Notes under the pieces: generated by a model
The model's database searches: none
Told to the model about the DNA's origin: nothing
What the model saw: only the letters and a program-made list of their open reading frames with translations
Shown: positions 9,195-18,840 of the stretch, piece by piece
Layout of the letters: the number at the start of each line of letters is the position of its first letter
Position numbering within the stretch: position 1 is the stretch's first letter
Assembly: GCF_026262505.1 (NCBI RefSeq)
Contig: NC_067205.1
Span: 3,224,001 to 3,288,000, forward strand
Reading direction: 5' to 3'
Source of the DNA: Trichomonas vaginalis G3
Lineage: Eukaryota > Parabasalia > Trichomonadida > Trichomonadidae
DNA length: 64,000 nucleotides
Program-made: the position numbers and the translations under genes

Positions 9195-9548
9195 TTATTC
9201 ATGAAAATAATTATATCTGATTTCTTTTACTCTCTCGTATATACTAGATTTAAAGAATTCAGATTTTTCCCCATAATCTCCTAAATGTTTTCTAATCTTA
9301 TCGGTTTTCCATTCATAATATGAAACTGTATAACATTTATTCCTAAATTCATATTTTATTATAGATTTAGTATTTTCAAACTCTTCAATATTTAAAACTT
9401 TACATCCTTCTTTATTAAATATATGTTTCACATATTCAGGATTTATCATTCTGTAATATTGTTTTCCTTTATATCTTTGAATGTAAACAGGAACACCATC
9501 CTCTAAAATTCTATTATCCACTTTATCGGGTTTTACTTGTTGGGTCAT
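9195..9548 (-). CDS. Small unknown protein (NPEYV family)
   Basis: A 117-residue protein starting MTQQVKPDKVDN. Its middle, INPEYVKHIFNKEGCKVLN, aligns with LNPEWVKLQFKNEDCELLN of the 9910-10092 gene, and both share a Y-E/Q-W segment some 25 residues later. The fold may be a compact SH3- or HNH-support-like module as found in many phage proteins, but I cannot assign it. Confidence 0.5.
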   Translation of the reverse strand: MTQQVKPDKVDNRILEDGVPVYIQRYKGKQYYRMINPEYVKHIFNKEGCKVLNIEEFENTKSIIKYEFRNKCYTVSYYEWKTDKIRKHLGDYGEKSEFFKSSIYERVKEIRYNYFHE

Positions 9549-9589
9549 TTATGTAAGAATAAAAAATAAATTATTTTTAAAATTAAGGT

Positions 9590-9855
9590 TAAATTTTCGT
9601 AAGACATGAATTTTTAAAGTTTATTTTTTAAATTTTTTTATTTTTTACTTCATTATGTAAAGGGTTTGTGAAAATTTCTTACGATTCTGAAAATTTTTAA
9701 ATCATGATTTATTTCAAAACGTAAGAATAAAAAGCGTAAGAAACATACATTTATTTTATCGATTGTATGAAAATTACTTACAAAATCGGTCAATATTGTG
9801 TGAATTCTTACGTTTACAAAAAAAGTCACACAACCCATCATATTCTACTACTTAA
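9590..9855. repeat. First copy of a diverged 250-bp spacer repeat
   Basis: This non-coding block is repeated, with divergence, at about 10130-10345. Both copies contain several CGTAAG/CTTACG words and end in AAAAAAAGTCACACAACCC plus CTACTAC. Apparent short frames in it are not considered coding. Confidence 0.65.
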
Positions 9856-9909
9856 ATTCAAATAATCATTAGTTTCTTAAAGTTCAATGTTGAACTCATC
9901 AAATTCTTT

Positions 9910-10092
9910 TTAAAGTTTATGACTCCATTGATTCCATGAAATTAAATATTCTTTATCATTATATTTATACCTCATTAGCTTATTTTGGCTTTCATATTCA
10001 TTTAATAATTCACAATCTTCATTTTTAAATTGAAGTTTAACCCATTCAGGATTTAAACAATGTTTAATTAATCGCGGAATATCTGACATCAT
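9910..10092 (-). CDS. Small unknown protein (NPEYV family)
   Basis: A 60-residue protein beginning MMSDIPRLIKHC. It is homologous to 9195-9548 in the NPEW...LISWNQW part. Its 5' region and upstream DNA are nearly identical to those of the short frame at 8984-9151, which implies tandem duplication of a unit made of this gene plus the spacer. Confidence 0.45.
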   Translation of the reverse strand: MMSDIPRLIKHCLNPEWVKLQFKNEDCELLNEYESQNKLMRYKYNDKEYLISWNQWSHKL

Positions 10093-10129
10093 CTATATAT
10101 AGCTTCTTTTAAAATTAATGTTAATTTTT

Positions 10130-10345
10130 TAATGGTTTATTTCATTATGTTTGGGCTGAGTGTAAATGTCTTACAATTTTGAAAATTTTTTAAATCTTGA
10201 TTTATTCAAAAACGTGAGAATAAAAACCGTAAGAATCATATATTTTTTACTTCATATGTTAAAAAAAATGATACAAAATCGCTCGATATTGTATGAATTC
10301 TTACGTTTACAAAAAAAGTCACACAACCCGTCCTATCCTACTACT
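10130..10345. repeat. Second copy of the spacer repeat; likely right edge of element 1
   Basis: Matches 9590-9855. It is the last sequence that resembles element 1; beyond it the DNA looks like host intergenic sequence. I could not identify a terminal inverted repeat because the other end is not present. Confidence 0.5.
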
Positions 10346-11707
10346 AATGTTGGCCAAAAATTTTCGTGTTATTTTTTGTGTTTCAGCATAAATTATGTAT
10401 TGACTTATGAAAGATAAGCATTTTATTCATTATCATAAAGATATACCAAAACAAATTGATAAAATTTTAAAAAATGTGTATTTTAGTGGGTATTATTCTG
10501 GCCAATGCCCATTTTTAAACGATTTAATATTGACCATATCAATAGCCGACTCAATGTAAAAATTTAGATATTATTTTTTTCATTATTCAAATTTTGATAA
10601 ATTTTAGTATAATGAATGATTTTGTTTCGTGTATGATACAGAAATGAAAAGCTTGATTAATATCATTTTGCATTTTTTCAAGAATGTTAGAGTACATCTA
10701 CATTAAAAAATCGGATTCGAATTGCGATACTGCATCAAATTGTTGCACATCTGATAAGGATCTCAAAAGAGTAAAGTTAATTTTTTTGTGTTTTTTTAAG
10801 TTTTGGGCCTTAGTAAAAACACCATCTTGAGCAATATTTTTGGGGCGACGATAGGCCTTATTTGGCCTTACAGTAGACCCTTAAAATGTAAATAAAGTTT
10901 ATTTGATGTTTCGAAATATTTCCATAGAATATTCAGATTTCCTATAACATTTAAATTAAGATGTTGATTGTGATTCTTTTTGAAACTATTTTTCTATAGA
11001 AATAATGAAGAAATGAATTGAATAATGATCAGTTTATTTTCCGGAATAAAAAGATATAAAGAAGGGAAACTGTAGACAAAAAAAGTGGATAACTTCACTT
11101 TGAAAATATAATGCTAGATTTATCAATTTGTGTTGTGTATAAGATTTAAATGATGCTTATTTTTCTAAAATTTATTAATAAGATTTATTTCAATTTTTGA
11201 AAAATGAATAAATGATCCATGACCATATCTCATCATAATCATATAAAAATATCCCAACGTAAATTTTCTTGAAATTGAAAAATTATATTCATCATATAAT
11301 ATATATTATTTCATATTTATTTTTCTCAAAACTGACCTTATCAAACTTTTAAATTTTTGATAATTATTTCAAATTTTCATTATTCGTTTATTAATAAATA
11401 ACATTCTTGAACAATATATTTTTTATTTGCCGATTATCATATTGAGAACGGATTCAAATTAATTTCATTTTGGCAAATTGCTTTTTTTATCAAAAACAAT
11501 ATATATCAAATTTAAATAATGAATTTCTAAATTTTAAATACTTTTTCAATGATCCATTCAAATTTCACAAAAATAATTCTTAAAACTGATGGGCATTTTC
11601 ATATTCAATACCTACTTAATTATAATCCACAAATTTAAATGCATTATTAATTCTGATAACCGATTAATTTCAATATCGAAAACAATTTATAAAAAAATTC
11701 TACTGAT
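10346..11707. other. Host intergenic A/T-rich DNA, no gene seen
   Basis: About 1.36 kb of A/T-rich sequence full of short homopolymer runs, with no convincing open frame on either strand. No RNA gene was recognised. Confidence 0.6.
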
Positions 11708-12646
11708 ATGAATTATCGCGAGCTAGAATTCTTCGGAAAAAATGGTTTAAGATATGAGAAAGTTATCGCTCGTGGGGCAAACGGATTGATTTATCTTGTT
11801 TATTCAGAGAGTCAACAAAGGAAATTTGCAATGAAAAAATATCCTCAATTTATCTTTAAAGATAAAGACTTAGAGAATATAATTGCTATTAACAATCCCC
11901 ACTTGCTCAAATTTACACAGTATTTCAAGTTTAATGACCAAGTTTATTTACTTATGGAATACTGCCCAACTAATCTTGAAAAGTTGATCACAGAACCTCA
12001 GATGGTTTCCAAAGAAATCCTTAGGAACTACATATACGACGTGGTTACATGTGTTAAAACCTGCCATGATAATAATATTTCAATCAGTGATTTCACTTTG
12101 AGTAATTTTTTAATAGATGAAAATGGAAAAATCAAGATCAACTTCCTTAGCTTAAAACACATCGTTCAGGAACAAGAGGAGAATGCACCAGCAAGATTCA
12201 AAACTATGAATTATTTCCTTCCACCTGAAGTAATCGAGCAATCCGAATACGATGAAATGTGCTCTGATATATGGTCACTCGGATGCATCCTATATTTCAT
12301 GGCATCTAAAAGCTTGCCATTTAATTCAAAAGATATGAAGTCACTTAAAGATCAGATTAAAAAGTGCGAATACAACAACGAAAAGGTTGAAGATTTAAAT
12401 CTTAGGGAGGTCATATCACGTTGCCTTAAGATCGATCCAAATTCAAGAACAACAGTAGGTAACCTTCTCAAGATGAAATACTTTGGTAAACTTGATACTG
12501 CAAAGAACAATCAGAAGGCAGTTCTCAAGTCAGAATGGAGAAAATCTGTTTATTTGGTTAGAAGAAATATGACATTCATTAATTATAATAGGCAAGAACT
12601 AGACATTCCAAATACTCCATCAAGACCAAGTGAAGGTATCTTCTAA
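11708..12646 (+). CDS. Protein kinase-like protein, probable pseudokinase
   Basis: A 312-residue host protein with a complete kinase fold layout. A glycine-loop-like segment RGANGLIY lies at 22-29, the VAIK lysine is K43 in FAMKK, and the hinge is MEYC at 83-86. The catalytic loop is at 126-133 and a PPE segment with DIWSLGCIL follows. The catalytic loop reads ISDFTLSN instead of HRDxKxxN: D128 and N133 are kept, but His and Arg are lost. The DFG site reads NFL (145-147), so the magnesium-binding Asp is absent. By analogy with known families it probably binds partners or nucleotide but is a poor catalyst. T. vaginalis has a very large kinome with many such members. The gene stands alone between two mobile elements. 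Confidence 0.8.
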   Translation: MNYRELEFFGKNGLRYEKVIARGANGLIYLVYSESQQRKFAMKKYPQFIFKDKDLENIIAINNPHLLKFTQYFKFNDQVYLLMEYCPTNLEKLITEPQMVSKEILRNYIYDVVTCVKTCHDNNISISDFTLSNFLIDENGKIKINFLSLKHIVQEQEENAPARFKTMNYFLPPEVIEQSEYDEMCSDIWSLGCILYFMASKSLPFNSKDMKSLKDQIKKCEYNNEKVEDLNLREVISRCLKIDPNSRTTVGNLLKMKYFGKLDTAKNNQKAVLKSEWRKSVYLVRRNMTFINYNRQELDIPNTPSRPSEGIF

Positions 12647-12715
12647 TTTCTTATTTTTTATTTTTATTTTTTTTTTTGGTATTTTGTGTAATTTTAAATT
12701 TGTTTAGTATTTTAA

Positions 12716-13756
12716 GGGTGCGCCCGGGAGGATCATGTAAACTTCAGAATTTAGAACCTTAATTTTTAAGCAATTACTTGGTACCTAAATAGGTAGTAAA
12801 ACTCTAAAAATATCAAAAAGTACAACTTGGCTCCATAATAATCCTGTCATGGTGGCAGTTTGTATTCCCTAGTATTTTCCTCTTGAATCTCTTTTTCTGT
12901 CGAAATTAAATTCAAATCTCAGAAGTAGAAGTGAATAATCGACTTATTGCTGCTATTATACGAATAAACAAATCCATTATATTATTTTTATTTACATAAT
13001 ATCTGTTTGAAGTTCATAATTCTATAAATTTTTCTTCAAAAACATTACAATCTTGATAGTTTTGATACTGTTTAATAGGTTTTTGGCACCTTATTTAGTA
13101 ATTACAACGTATCGAGTCGATCTGAACTTAATTTTCGGAAATTTAAAATATTTATCATAAGTAAAATCTGATTTGAAATTTATGTTTAATTACTATATTT
13201 TGCATAATCCTAAGTAGCTTTTGTAAAAATTCATCAAAAAAGATTTTAACGTGCTTTAATTTTTTATTTTTTAAAATAATACATATTATTATATAACTAG
13301 AATATTTACAAATTTTACTGCTTTCAAAAATTTAATCCTCCTCCTCTCAAATAAACGTACATCCGGGTGGCCTGTTTTTTGCAAAAAATAAAATTTCATT
13401 TTTTTATGCTTAAAAAGTCAGAATTTTTATTTGCTTCTGGGATATATGATGGCTATATCAGACGCCCATTCTTTTTGATACTCAACATTAAACATAAAAC
13501 TTAGCCGTTAAGGCTCTTCTGAAAATATTTTTTTTCGAAAAATTTGCGAAAAAAATCAAAAAATTTAAAAATCCCCGAATCTACAGGGATTTTAAAAAAT
13601 TCTTTTTAGTAAAACTTAAGGATATTGTATCAGATATATTGGTATGGGCAAATTCAATTTTAATACAATATTCATCGAGATATTGCGCTAACGAAGCGTT
13701 CAAAATTGAGAGGGTAATCCTCCTACTCTCAAATAAACGTACATGCGGGGGCACCC
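12716..13756. mobile_element. Non-autonomous DNA transposon flanked by TTAA
   Basis: The sequence between TTAA at 12712-12715 and TTAA at 13757-13760 starts GGGTGCGCCCG and ends, in reverse complement, GGGTGCCCCCG. These are short terminal inverted repeats next to a TTAA target-site duplication. Both ends also carry an AGGAGGAT word just inside. No transposase is encoded in the 1,041 bp. TTAA duplication is the habit of the piggyBac and Kolobok superfamilies; which one applies here cannot be told. An internal copy of the right subterminal sequence lies near 13334-13372, suggesting a nested or rearranged copy. Confidence 0.55.
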
Positions 13757-14085
13757 TTAATTTTTTTGGGAATATTTCAATAATTATATTAGTTAATAGC
13801 ATTAGTTTTATGTTGTTTAATGCCTATCACACTGAAGAATATCAACTTCTTCATAAAATTAATTTTTCATTATCCTGCATATTGCTAAAAAACCCATTAA
13901 TATCAATTTCATCCACAGCCTTAATAACTTCCAAAAGGTAATGATTAATAATGAATTGCAACGGTATGAATTTCTGGAAAGTGGCAAAATTTTTCAAGAT
14001 GTAAATCCTTTCAATTTATTTTGTGAAGTATACAATTAAATTGAATGAAAAATTTTGCCGCACATTTTACAAGGTGCCTTATCTA

Positions 14086-14364
14086 ATGACTGCAAACATA
14101 AATGATGATAGGTCGTGTAACAGGAGCTCCAATGAAAATTGGAGCTCACTACATAAACATGTGAAAGCAATTCGCAAGGACCGTGAGAACAATCTCATGG
14201 AATTTGGCAGAGAACCAATCTCAAAGCTCTTTAAGCAAGCTAAAGAAGATGATTTAGCAGATAATATCCCGTTAGTTACGAATTACATTCCTCTATCCGG
14301 ACCATCCTCAGAACCATTGCCAGCACCATATACGCAGCTTGAGATCATGTTTGATATGTTATAA
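14086..14364 (+). CDS. Small host protein, unknown
   Basis: I start at the ATG of MTANINDDRSCN, giving 92 residues; a longer frame upstream lacks an ATG. The protein is charged in the middle (KAIRKDRENNLMEFGREP) with a Pro/Ser-rich end. It lies between a DNA transposon and Polinton element 2. No family recognised; it could be a fragment of a larger host gene. Confidence 0.45.
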   Translation: MTANINDDRSCNRSSNENWSSLHKHVKAIRKDRENNLMEFGREPISKLFKQAKEDDLADNIPLVTNYIPLSGPSSEPLPAPYTQLEIMFDML

Positions 14365-14689
14365 TTAATCATGTATTGATACTCAAAATCTGTACTATTT
14401 CTTTTTCTAAAAAAGTTCCTGTTTATTCAGGCTCTTTATAGAATTTCTTATTACATTATTTTTCTGCTACTTACGTAATAGATAAATTCAAAATATTAAA
14501 CTTTAATGAACTAAAACATATTAGAATTTGATTAATATCATTACACGTCTATATAGTATAACTATTAAAATAAGCTTTCAATAATTAACAATAGAATCAT
14601 CAATATATGAAGGCATAATATTAGATTTTTCATTCATTTGTTGATATCCTGATCAGTTTTAATGTATTTTAGCTTAAACAATAGATTGT

Positions 14690-14690
<1 letters not shown>
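14365..14690. other. Host A/T-rich spacer, no gene seen
   Basis: A/T-rich DNA up to the poly(A) tract that opens element 2. No signal found. Confidence 0.55.
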
Positions 14691-14727
<37 letters not shown>

Positions 14728-14765
14728 TAGTGGGGCTTCCAGGCACTTCGTGCCCTCTAGCCCCG
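14691..14765 (+). repeat. Left terminal repeat of element 2: poly(A) plus hairpin
   Basis: 35 A residues, GGTAGT, then a self-complementary segment at 14732-14764: GGGGCT and GGCAC pair with GTGCC and AGCCCC around TTC. The same 33 bases occur inverted at the right end. Confidence 0.85.
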
Positions 14766-14985
14766 AAGATGTTTAGTATAAATGAAGTTTTTATTCGGAA
14801 AATTGTTAGTCTTCTGGTGTGAATTCGGAGGACTCTTCTTCTTCCTCCATTGCTTCTGGGAAGAAGCCTTCTTCTGGGTCGAAAACATTATATAATGTGT
14901 CGCTTTTCACAAATTATATATGTTTTCATGTTTTGTCACTTTTCTGTCACTTTTCAGGAAAAAACATTTTTATTATTATATATAA
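14766..14985. other. Subterminal region of element 2
   Basis: The minus strand between 14805 and about 14935 reads an acidic peptide (FFPEAMEEEEESSEF) without a clear start, so it is probably the remnant of a gene end. The rest is A/T-rich promoter-like DNA ahead of 14986. Confidence 0.35.
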
Positions 14986-15786
14986 ATGAATTTTACAAAA
15001 CCACCGTTACCGTTCTTTGGAAATAAGAGTAAATGTAAAGATATTATATTGAGAGAACTTAAGAAACTACCGAATGGTCTAACATTTGTAGATTTGTTCG
15101 GTGGAAGTTTCTATATATCCCATTTGTGCCATACAATATTCCCAGACTCAAAGATTATATGCAATGACTTCGACAACTATATGGACCGTCTCAAACATAT
15201 TCCAGACACAAACAAAATATTGAGTGAGTTAAAAGAAAAGATACCTATAGGTAAGATGGAACGTATACCATTAGATAAGAAAAATATTGTGAGAGAGGTT
15301 TTTGAAAAAAGCAGAATATATAGACTGGGATAGTATATCTGCTAGACTATTATATAGTGGTTCTATAAGAGTTCATGACATTGAAACACTTATGTCAAAA
15401 GTTTTTATATCTTAACTATACAAATGTTTTCAAAGAGGACATAGAAAAATATATTGAGGGTATAGAGTTTGTGAGATGTTATTGACAGAGTTGTATGAAA
15501 AATATAAAGACAAGGAAAATGTTTTCTTTATAGTGGACCGCCGTTCTATAACACATGGATTTTCAATACCAAGTAGACTGGACTTTGAGAGACTCTTTTA
15601 GAAACTTTAGACGTTATACATAACCATCCATGCTTTTACTTTACATCCGATAAAAGTGGTTTGGAAACCGTTATGAGATGGTTAGAGGACATACATGACT
15701 ATGAGTTTAGATATGACAAGATAGAATATGAGAGAGGTCCTATAAACCGGAGAAAGTGTCATAACAAAGAAATTTTATTAGTAAGT
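14986..15786 (+). pseudogene. D12-class DNA N6-adenine methyltransferase region (not intact)
   Basis: The N-terminal part reads KPPLPFFGNKSK and FVDLFGGSFYIS, the AdoMet-binding motifs of Dam/D12 methyltransferases. Later sequence resembles the C-terminal part of the same fold. The region is not intact. Dam-like methylases are a known cargo of T. vaginalis Mavericks, and the parasite's DNA contains N6-methyladenine. Any role in marking element DNA is inference. Confidence 0.6.
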
Positions 15787-15788
15787 AA

Positions 15789-15920
15789 ATGTGGTTTGAA
15801 ATAGGACTACTTGTTTTAGGTTTTTTCCATTGTGTCATTTATTTATTTGACGTGGCAGAAAAGTACAGAGAATATGAAGATGAACCAATGCCTGCAAATG
15901 TTCAGTATATGTACTCGTAA
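15789..15920 (+). CDS. Small single-pass membrane protein
   Basis: A 43-residue frame, MWFEIGLLVLGFFHCVIYLF followed by a short charged tail. The N-terminal half is one hydrophobic helix. It lies immediately after the methylase region on the same strand. Function unknown; small membrane proteins are common in dsDNA virus-like elements. Confidence 0.5.
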   Translation: MWFEIGLLVLGFFHCVIYLFDVAEKYREYEDEPMPANVQYMYS

Positions 15921-15942
15921 GAGAGATTTTTATCTAATATTA

Positions 15943-16310
15943 AATGGACGCACAGAACTTAGCGAATACACAGCAACCTGGACAACCAAAACCCAGAGAA
16001 TATTCCAATGAAGTTTAGAATACAAACTGCAATGGCAAACTATGGTCAAGTGCCAACAGATGTACAAATGCAAACTGCCATGTCAAATGACGCTGCGTTA
16101 GGTTTGCCACCATGGTATGCAAATATGAGATGGAAAGAGTTTTATACAAACCCTGAAGTGGGATATAAACAACTTTATGCAGATGACGCGAACACAGGAG
16201 TTGACCCAGAATATGTTTCTACCAGAGGAGAAACAGAATGTATGAGCTCCAGTTAAAGAATGCTATGGAACTCAACAGGAAACGTAAGAGACTAGGCGGA
16301 CATTAGATTT
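15943..16310 (+). pseudogene. Small structural-type gene region (not intact)
   Basis: The translated sequence includes MQTAMSNDAALGLPPWYANMRWKEF with no recognised family. It sits between the membrane protein and the minor capsid-type gene and is probably virion-related. The region is not intact. Confidence 0.4.
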
Positions 16311-16324
16311 TTACATATAGTAAA

Positions 16325-16561
16325 ATGGGTTCTTCAGTAAATAGGAAACTTCTTCGAAAGTTGGAAGAGGTATATGGAATGGAATAAAATCTGTCGGAAG
16401 GGAATTTGGAACGGAGTCAAAAATATTGGTAAAAGAGTAGGTCAGTTCGTTGGTATTATACCTAAAGACCCTGAACCAGAAGAACAAGCTCCTGTTATAC
16501 AACAGCCTGAACCTGCACCACAGTCTAGTTGGCAACCAAATCCAACACCTCAACCGTATTA
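16325..16561 (+). pseudogene. Short Gly/Pro-rich structural-type gene region (not intact)
   Basis: The start has alternating glycine and basic residues (KRVGQFVGIIP), followed by a Pro/Gln-rich tail ending TPQPY. It resembles the amphipathic small proteins at 19812-20213 and 57048-57574. A membrane-active minor capsid role like adenovirus pVI is possible but unproven. Confidence 0.4.
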
Positions 16562-16609
16562 AAAAATTATATTTTACCGTTCGATAGTAGTTGTATATGA
16601 AACTAAGTT

Positions 16610-17407
16610 CTAAGTAAACGCATGGTATAATGGAATTATTCTTTTTCTTCCATCTGTAGTAAACCATACTTGAAAGTCTGAAATACTTCCACTTGGTGGT
16701 TCGTATAACTTTGTAGGTTTTTCGTAAAAGTCATTTGCCAAGCATAAGAAAGAGTTTTGGGCGCCAGAAAATGAAGCATGAACAATAATAGCATCTTGGT
16801 CGAAAACATTTTCATATGTTCCATTAGGGTTTTCGACTTCATAAAAGTCTGGGTGTACTGGATATGCTGCAGGCTGATTTAACATCCTCAAATCTATACC
16901 ATGCCAAGTTGTTATATTTTGTAGAAATATAAACGTTTTCTCCAAGGTCTTCTATTCTATTGATTTTAACAGTTGCATTTTTCCTGTCATAAATAATATC
17001 GAGATGGTACTCTCCCTCGTCAATGTTATACTGTTTTGCATATTCGATATAGATATCGTTTATTTTTTCTTGAAAAGCTTGAAGAGTTGTTTCTAAGTTT
17101 TACAAGCAAACTAACTTGTAAAAGTTTTCCCTGTTCAAATTTCTCATACATACGTTTTTCTTTGTTATAGTATCGAACTTCAAAACCGACCGTTAAATGG
17201 GAAACCATGTATGGCTTCTGAAATGAACTTCATTCTACGAAAGCCAATAGCTTTTGTGACAGATGGGTCTCTTAGCCATCTTAATGGGTAGTCAAAACGA
17301 TAGCCTTCATGCTTTACGGTCTCTGTCTCAAACTTTTGACCGACATTAGTAAAAAGTTCATCTAATGGTTTAGTTGTAGCAACTCTTGAATTTTCTTTTT
17401 CTATTGA
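16610..17407 (-). pseudogene. Probable minor capsid gene region (not intact)
   Basis: Minus-strand sequence reading WHGIDLRMLNQPAAYP, QDAIIVHASFSGAQNSF and FQVWFTTDGRKRIIPLYHAF, with a beta-rich pattern like a jelly-roll. The region runs up to just before the fibre gene on the other strand. It could correspond to the penton-type protein of other Polintons, as may 57798-58679 in element 3. It is not intact. Confidence 0.4.
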
Positions 17408-17430
17408 AGCATATTTTATCTAGAATAAAA

Positions 17431-18840
17431 ATGTCGAAAGATATTGCTTCCATGAGAGAAATACAACACAACCGACAACTCATTATGCAAGCTCTAAATA
17501 AGAACACAACAAACTTTTCAAACTATTCTAAGATATCTGAGTCATTGAAAGAAGGAAACTTAAAACTGACATTAAACCCAATGACAGATGAGTTTCTGTT
17601 TCAAGACAATAAGAACCATACTGTCTGTATAAATCCAACAAAAGGAACTTTAAACGAGAAACCTATAAATGAACTTCTTTTGAAAGCAGATGTTGACAAC
17701 AAAGCTGACAAAGAATATGTAGACGATGCAATAGCAAAAGAAGAAGAAAGAGCTAACAATGCTTATGCAACAAAAGAACATACTCATCCTGAACTAGCAG
17801 ACAAAACATATGTTGACAATAAAATGTCAAGTGAAGTGACAAGAGCTGAAAACGAATATTCTAAAAAGACTCATACACATTCTATATCTGAAATAACAGA
17901 CTTAAACGTTAGCCTTGAAAATAAGGTAGATAAGGGACTTATGGCTAGTGTGTTAGTGAAGAAGGCGGATAAGGAATATGTGGATGAAAAAGATAAAGAA
18001 ATTATAGAAAGGGTTGACTGGTACCATGAACGGACATCGAAGATTTTAAAAACTAAAGCCGATACAGGATGGGTTTCAGGATGTTTAGACCTTAAAGCAG
18101 ATAAAACTTATGTTAACGATGAGTTAGAGAAGAAAGCAGATAAGAACCATACACATACAAGTTTTACAACTGTTGCTATAGAAAGTATTGAAGGAACGGT
18201 TGAAGAAACTGGTGGGGATGCATTATATTGTAAACCTCCTAACTTTCCACAAGGTTTAACATCGGATGACGACATAACGACGATGAGAAACATTAGATGT
18301 AAAGATGTTTATGTCATGAAGGATGAACATAATATTAAATTCACTGCTCAAGATTTATATGACAAGAAAGCAGACAAAACAGAGCTTCAAACATTAAAGA
18401 CAGAAATACTTCAAACATTATATCCTATAGGCTCTATTTATACGTCAATGAACTCTACCAGACCAGAAACAGTTCTGGGTTTTGGAACTTGGACTCAAAT
18501 AGTCGACAGGTTTTTGTATTGTGCAAACTCTTCAAAGGAAACAGGTGGAAGTAAAACGATTTCAGGTGCAAATTTACCTGCACACAGTCACTACATAGAT
18601 TTAAGTACATCTCAAGCAGGTTTGCATAGTCATAGATTTTGGGATTGGTCAGGAATGACAAAAGGTAAAGGATATGATGTTAAAGAGGACGTTAAGTTTG
18701 CTATAAATTGTTACTGGAATAACACTGAGGGAGGAGGAATCCATACACATCGCGTTTCAGGATATACGCAAACAACGGGACAAAGTAAAGAATACATGCC
18801 ACCTTACATGACAGTTTACGCATGGTATAGAAATGCTTAG
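17431..18840 (+). CDS. Tail-fibre-like protein of element 2
   Basis: I start at the ATG of MSKDIASMREIQHNRQ, giving about 469 residues; it follows TCTAGAATAAAA. The shaft has repeated ADKxYVD segments (about 100-230). The tip has YPIGSIYTSMNS, histidine clusters such as HSHYIDLS and HSHRFWDW, and ends MPPYMTVYAWYR. This is the layout of phage fibre/collar proteins. The segment at about 17965-18520 is close to identical at DNA level to the fibre of element 1, while the N- and C-terminal parts differ. It looks whole. Its stop overlaps the integrase stop tail-to-tail. Confidence 0.75.
   Translation: MSKDIASMREIQHNRQLIMQALNKNTTNFSNYSKISESLKEGNLKLTLNPMTDEFLFQDNKNHTVCINPTKGTLNEKPINELLLKADVDNKADKEYVDDAIAKEEERANNAYATKEHTHPELADKTYVDNKMSSEVTRAENEYSKKTHTHSISEITDLNVSLENKVDKGLMASVLVKKADKEYVDEKDKEIIERVDWYHERTSKILKTKADTGWVSGCLDLKADKTYVNDELEKKADKNHTHTSFTTVAIESIEGTVEETGGDALYCKPPNFPQGLTSDDDITTMRNIRCKDVYVMKDEHNIKFTAQDLYDKKADKTELQTLKTEILQTLYPIGSIYTSMNSTRPETVLGFGTWTQIVDRFLYCANSSKETGGSKTISGANLPAHSHYIDLSTSQAGLHSHRFWDWSGMTKGKGYDVKEDVKFAINCYWNNTEGGGIHTHRVSGYTQTTGQSKEYMPPYMTVYAWYRNA

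Larger units (their letters stand above)
1..10345. mobile_element. Polinton/Maverick element 1 (right part; left end outside window)
   Basis: Virus-like element of the Maverick/Polinton class. Its parts are a tail-fibre-like gene, a prim-pol/SF3 helicase gene, a retroviral-type integrase region, a portion of a family-B DNA polymerase and several small unknown genes. The left terminus is not in the window. The right limit near 10,345 is inferred from the end of a repeated non-coding block, after which the sequence looks like host intergenic DNA; no terminal repeat could be matched. The element is not whole: several parts look intact, and roughly five breaks or more are suspected in the integrase and polymerase regions. 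The exactness of its internal inverted repeat suggests recent activity or homogenisation, but its age cannot be measured here. Confidence 0.75.

Noticed and set aside
10166-10417. 83-codon plus-strand frame
   Set aside because: Lies in a diverged copy of a non-coding spacer repeat that is not open in the other copy.
13581-13941. Overlapping 73- and 100-codon frames on both strands
   Set aside because: They lie across the end of the TTAA-flanked transposon and read as A/T-rich random sequence.
14365-14690. A 6-bp target-site duplication of element 2
   Set aside because: The bases outside the poly(A) and poly(T) tracts (ATTGTC and AAATGA) do not match; the duplication may be hidden in the homopolymers, so no claim is made.
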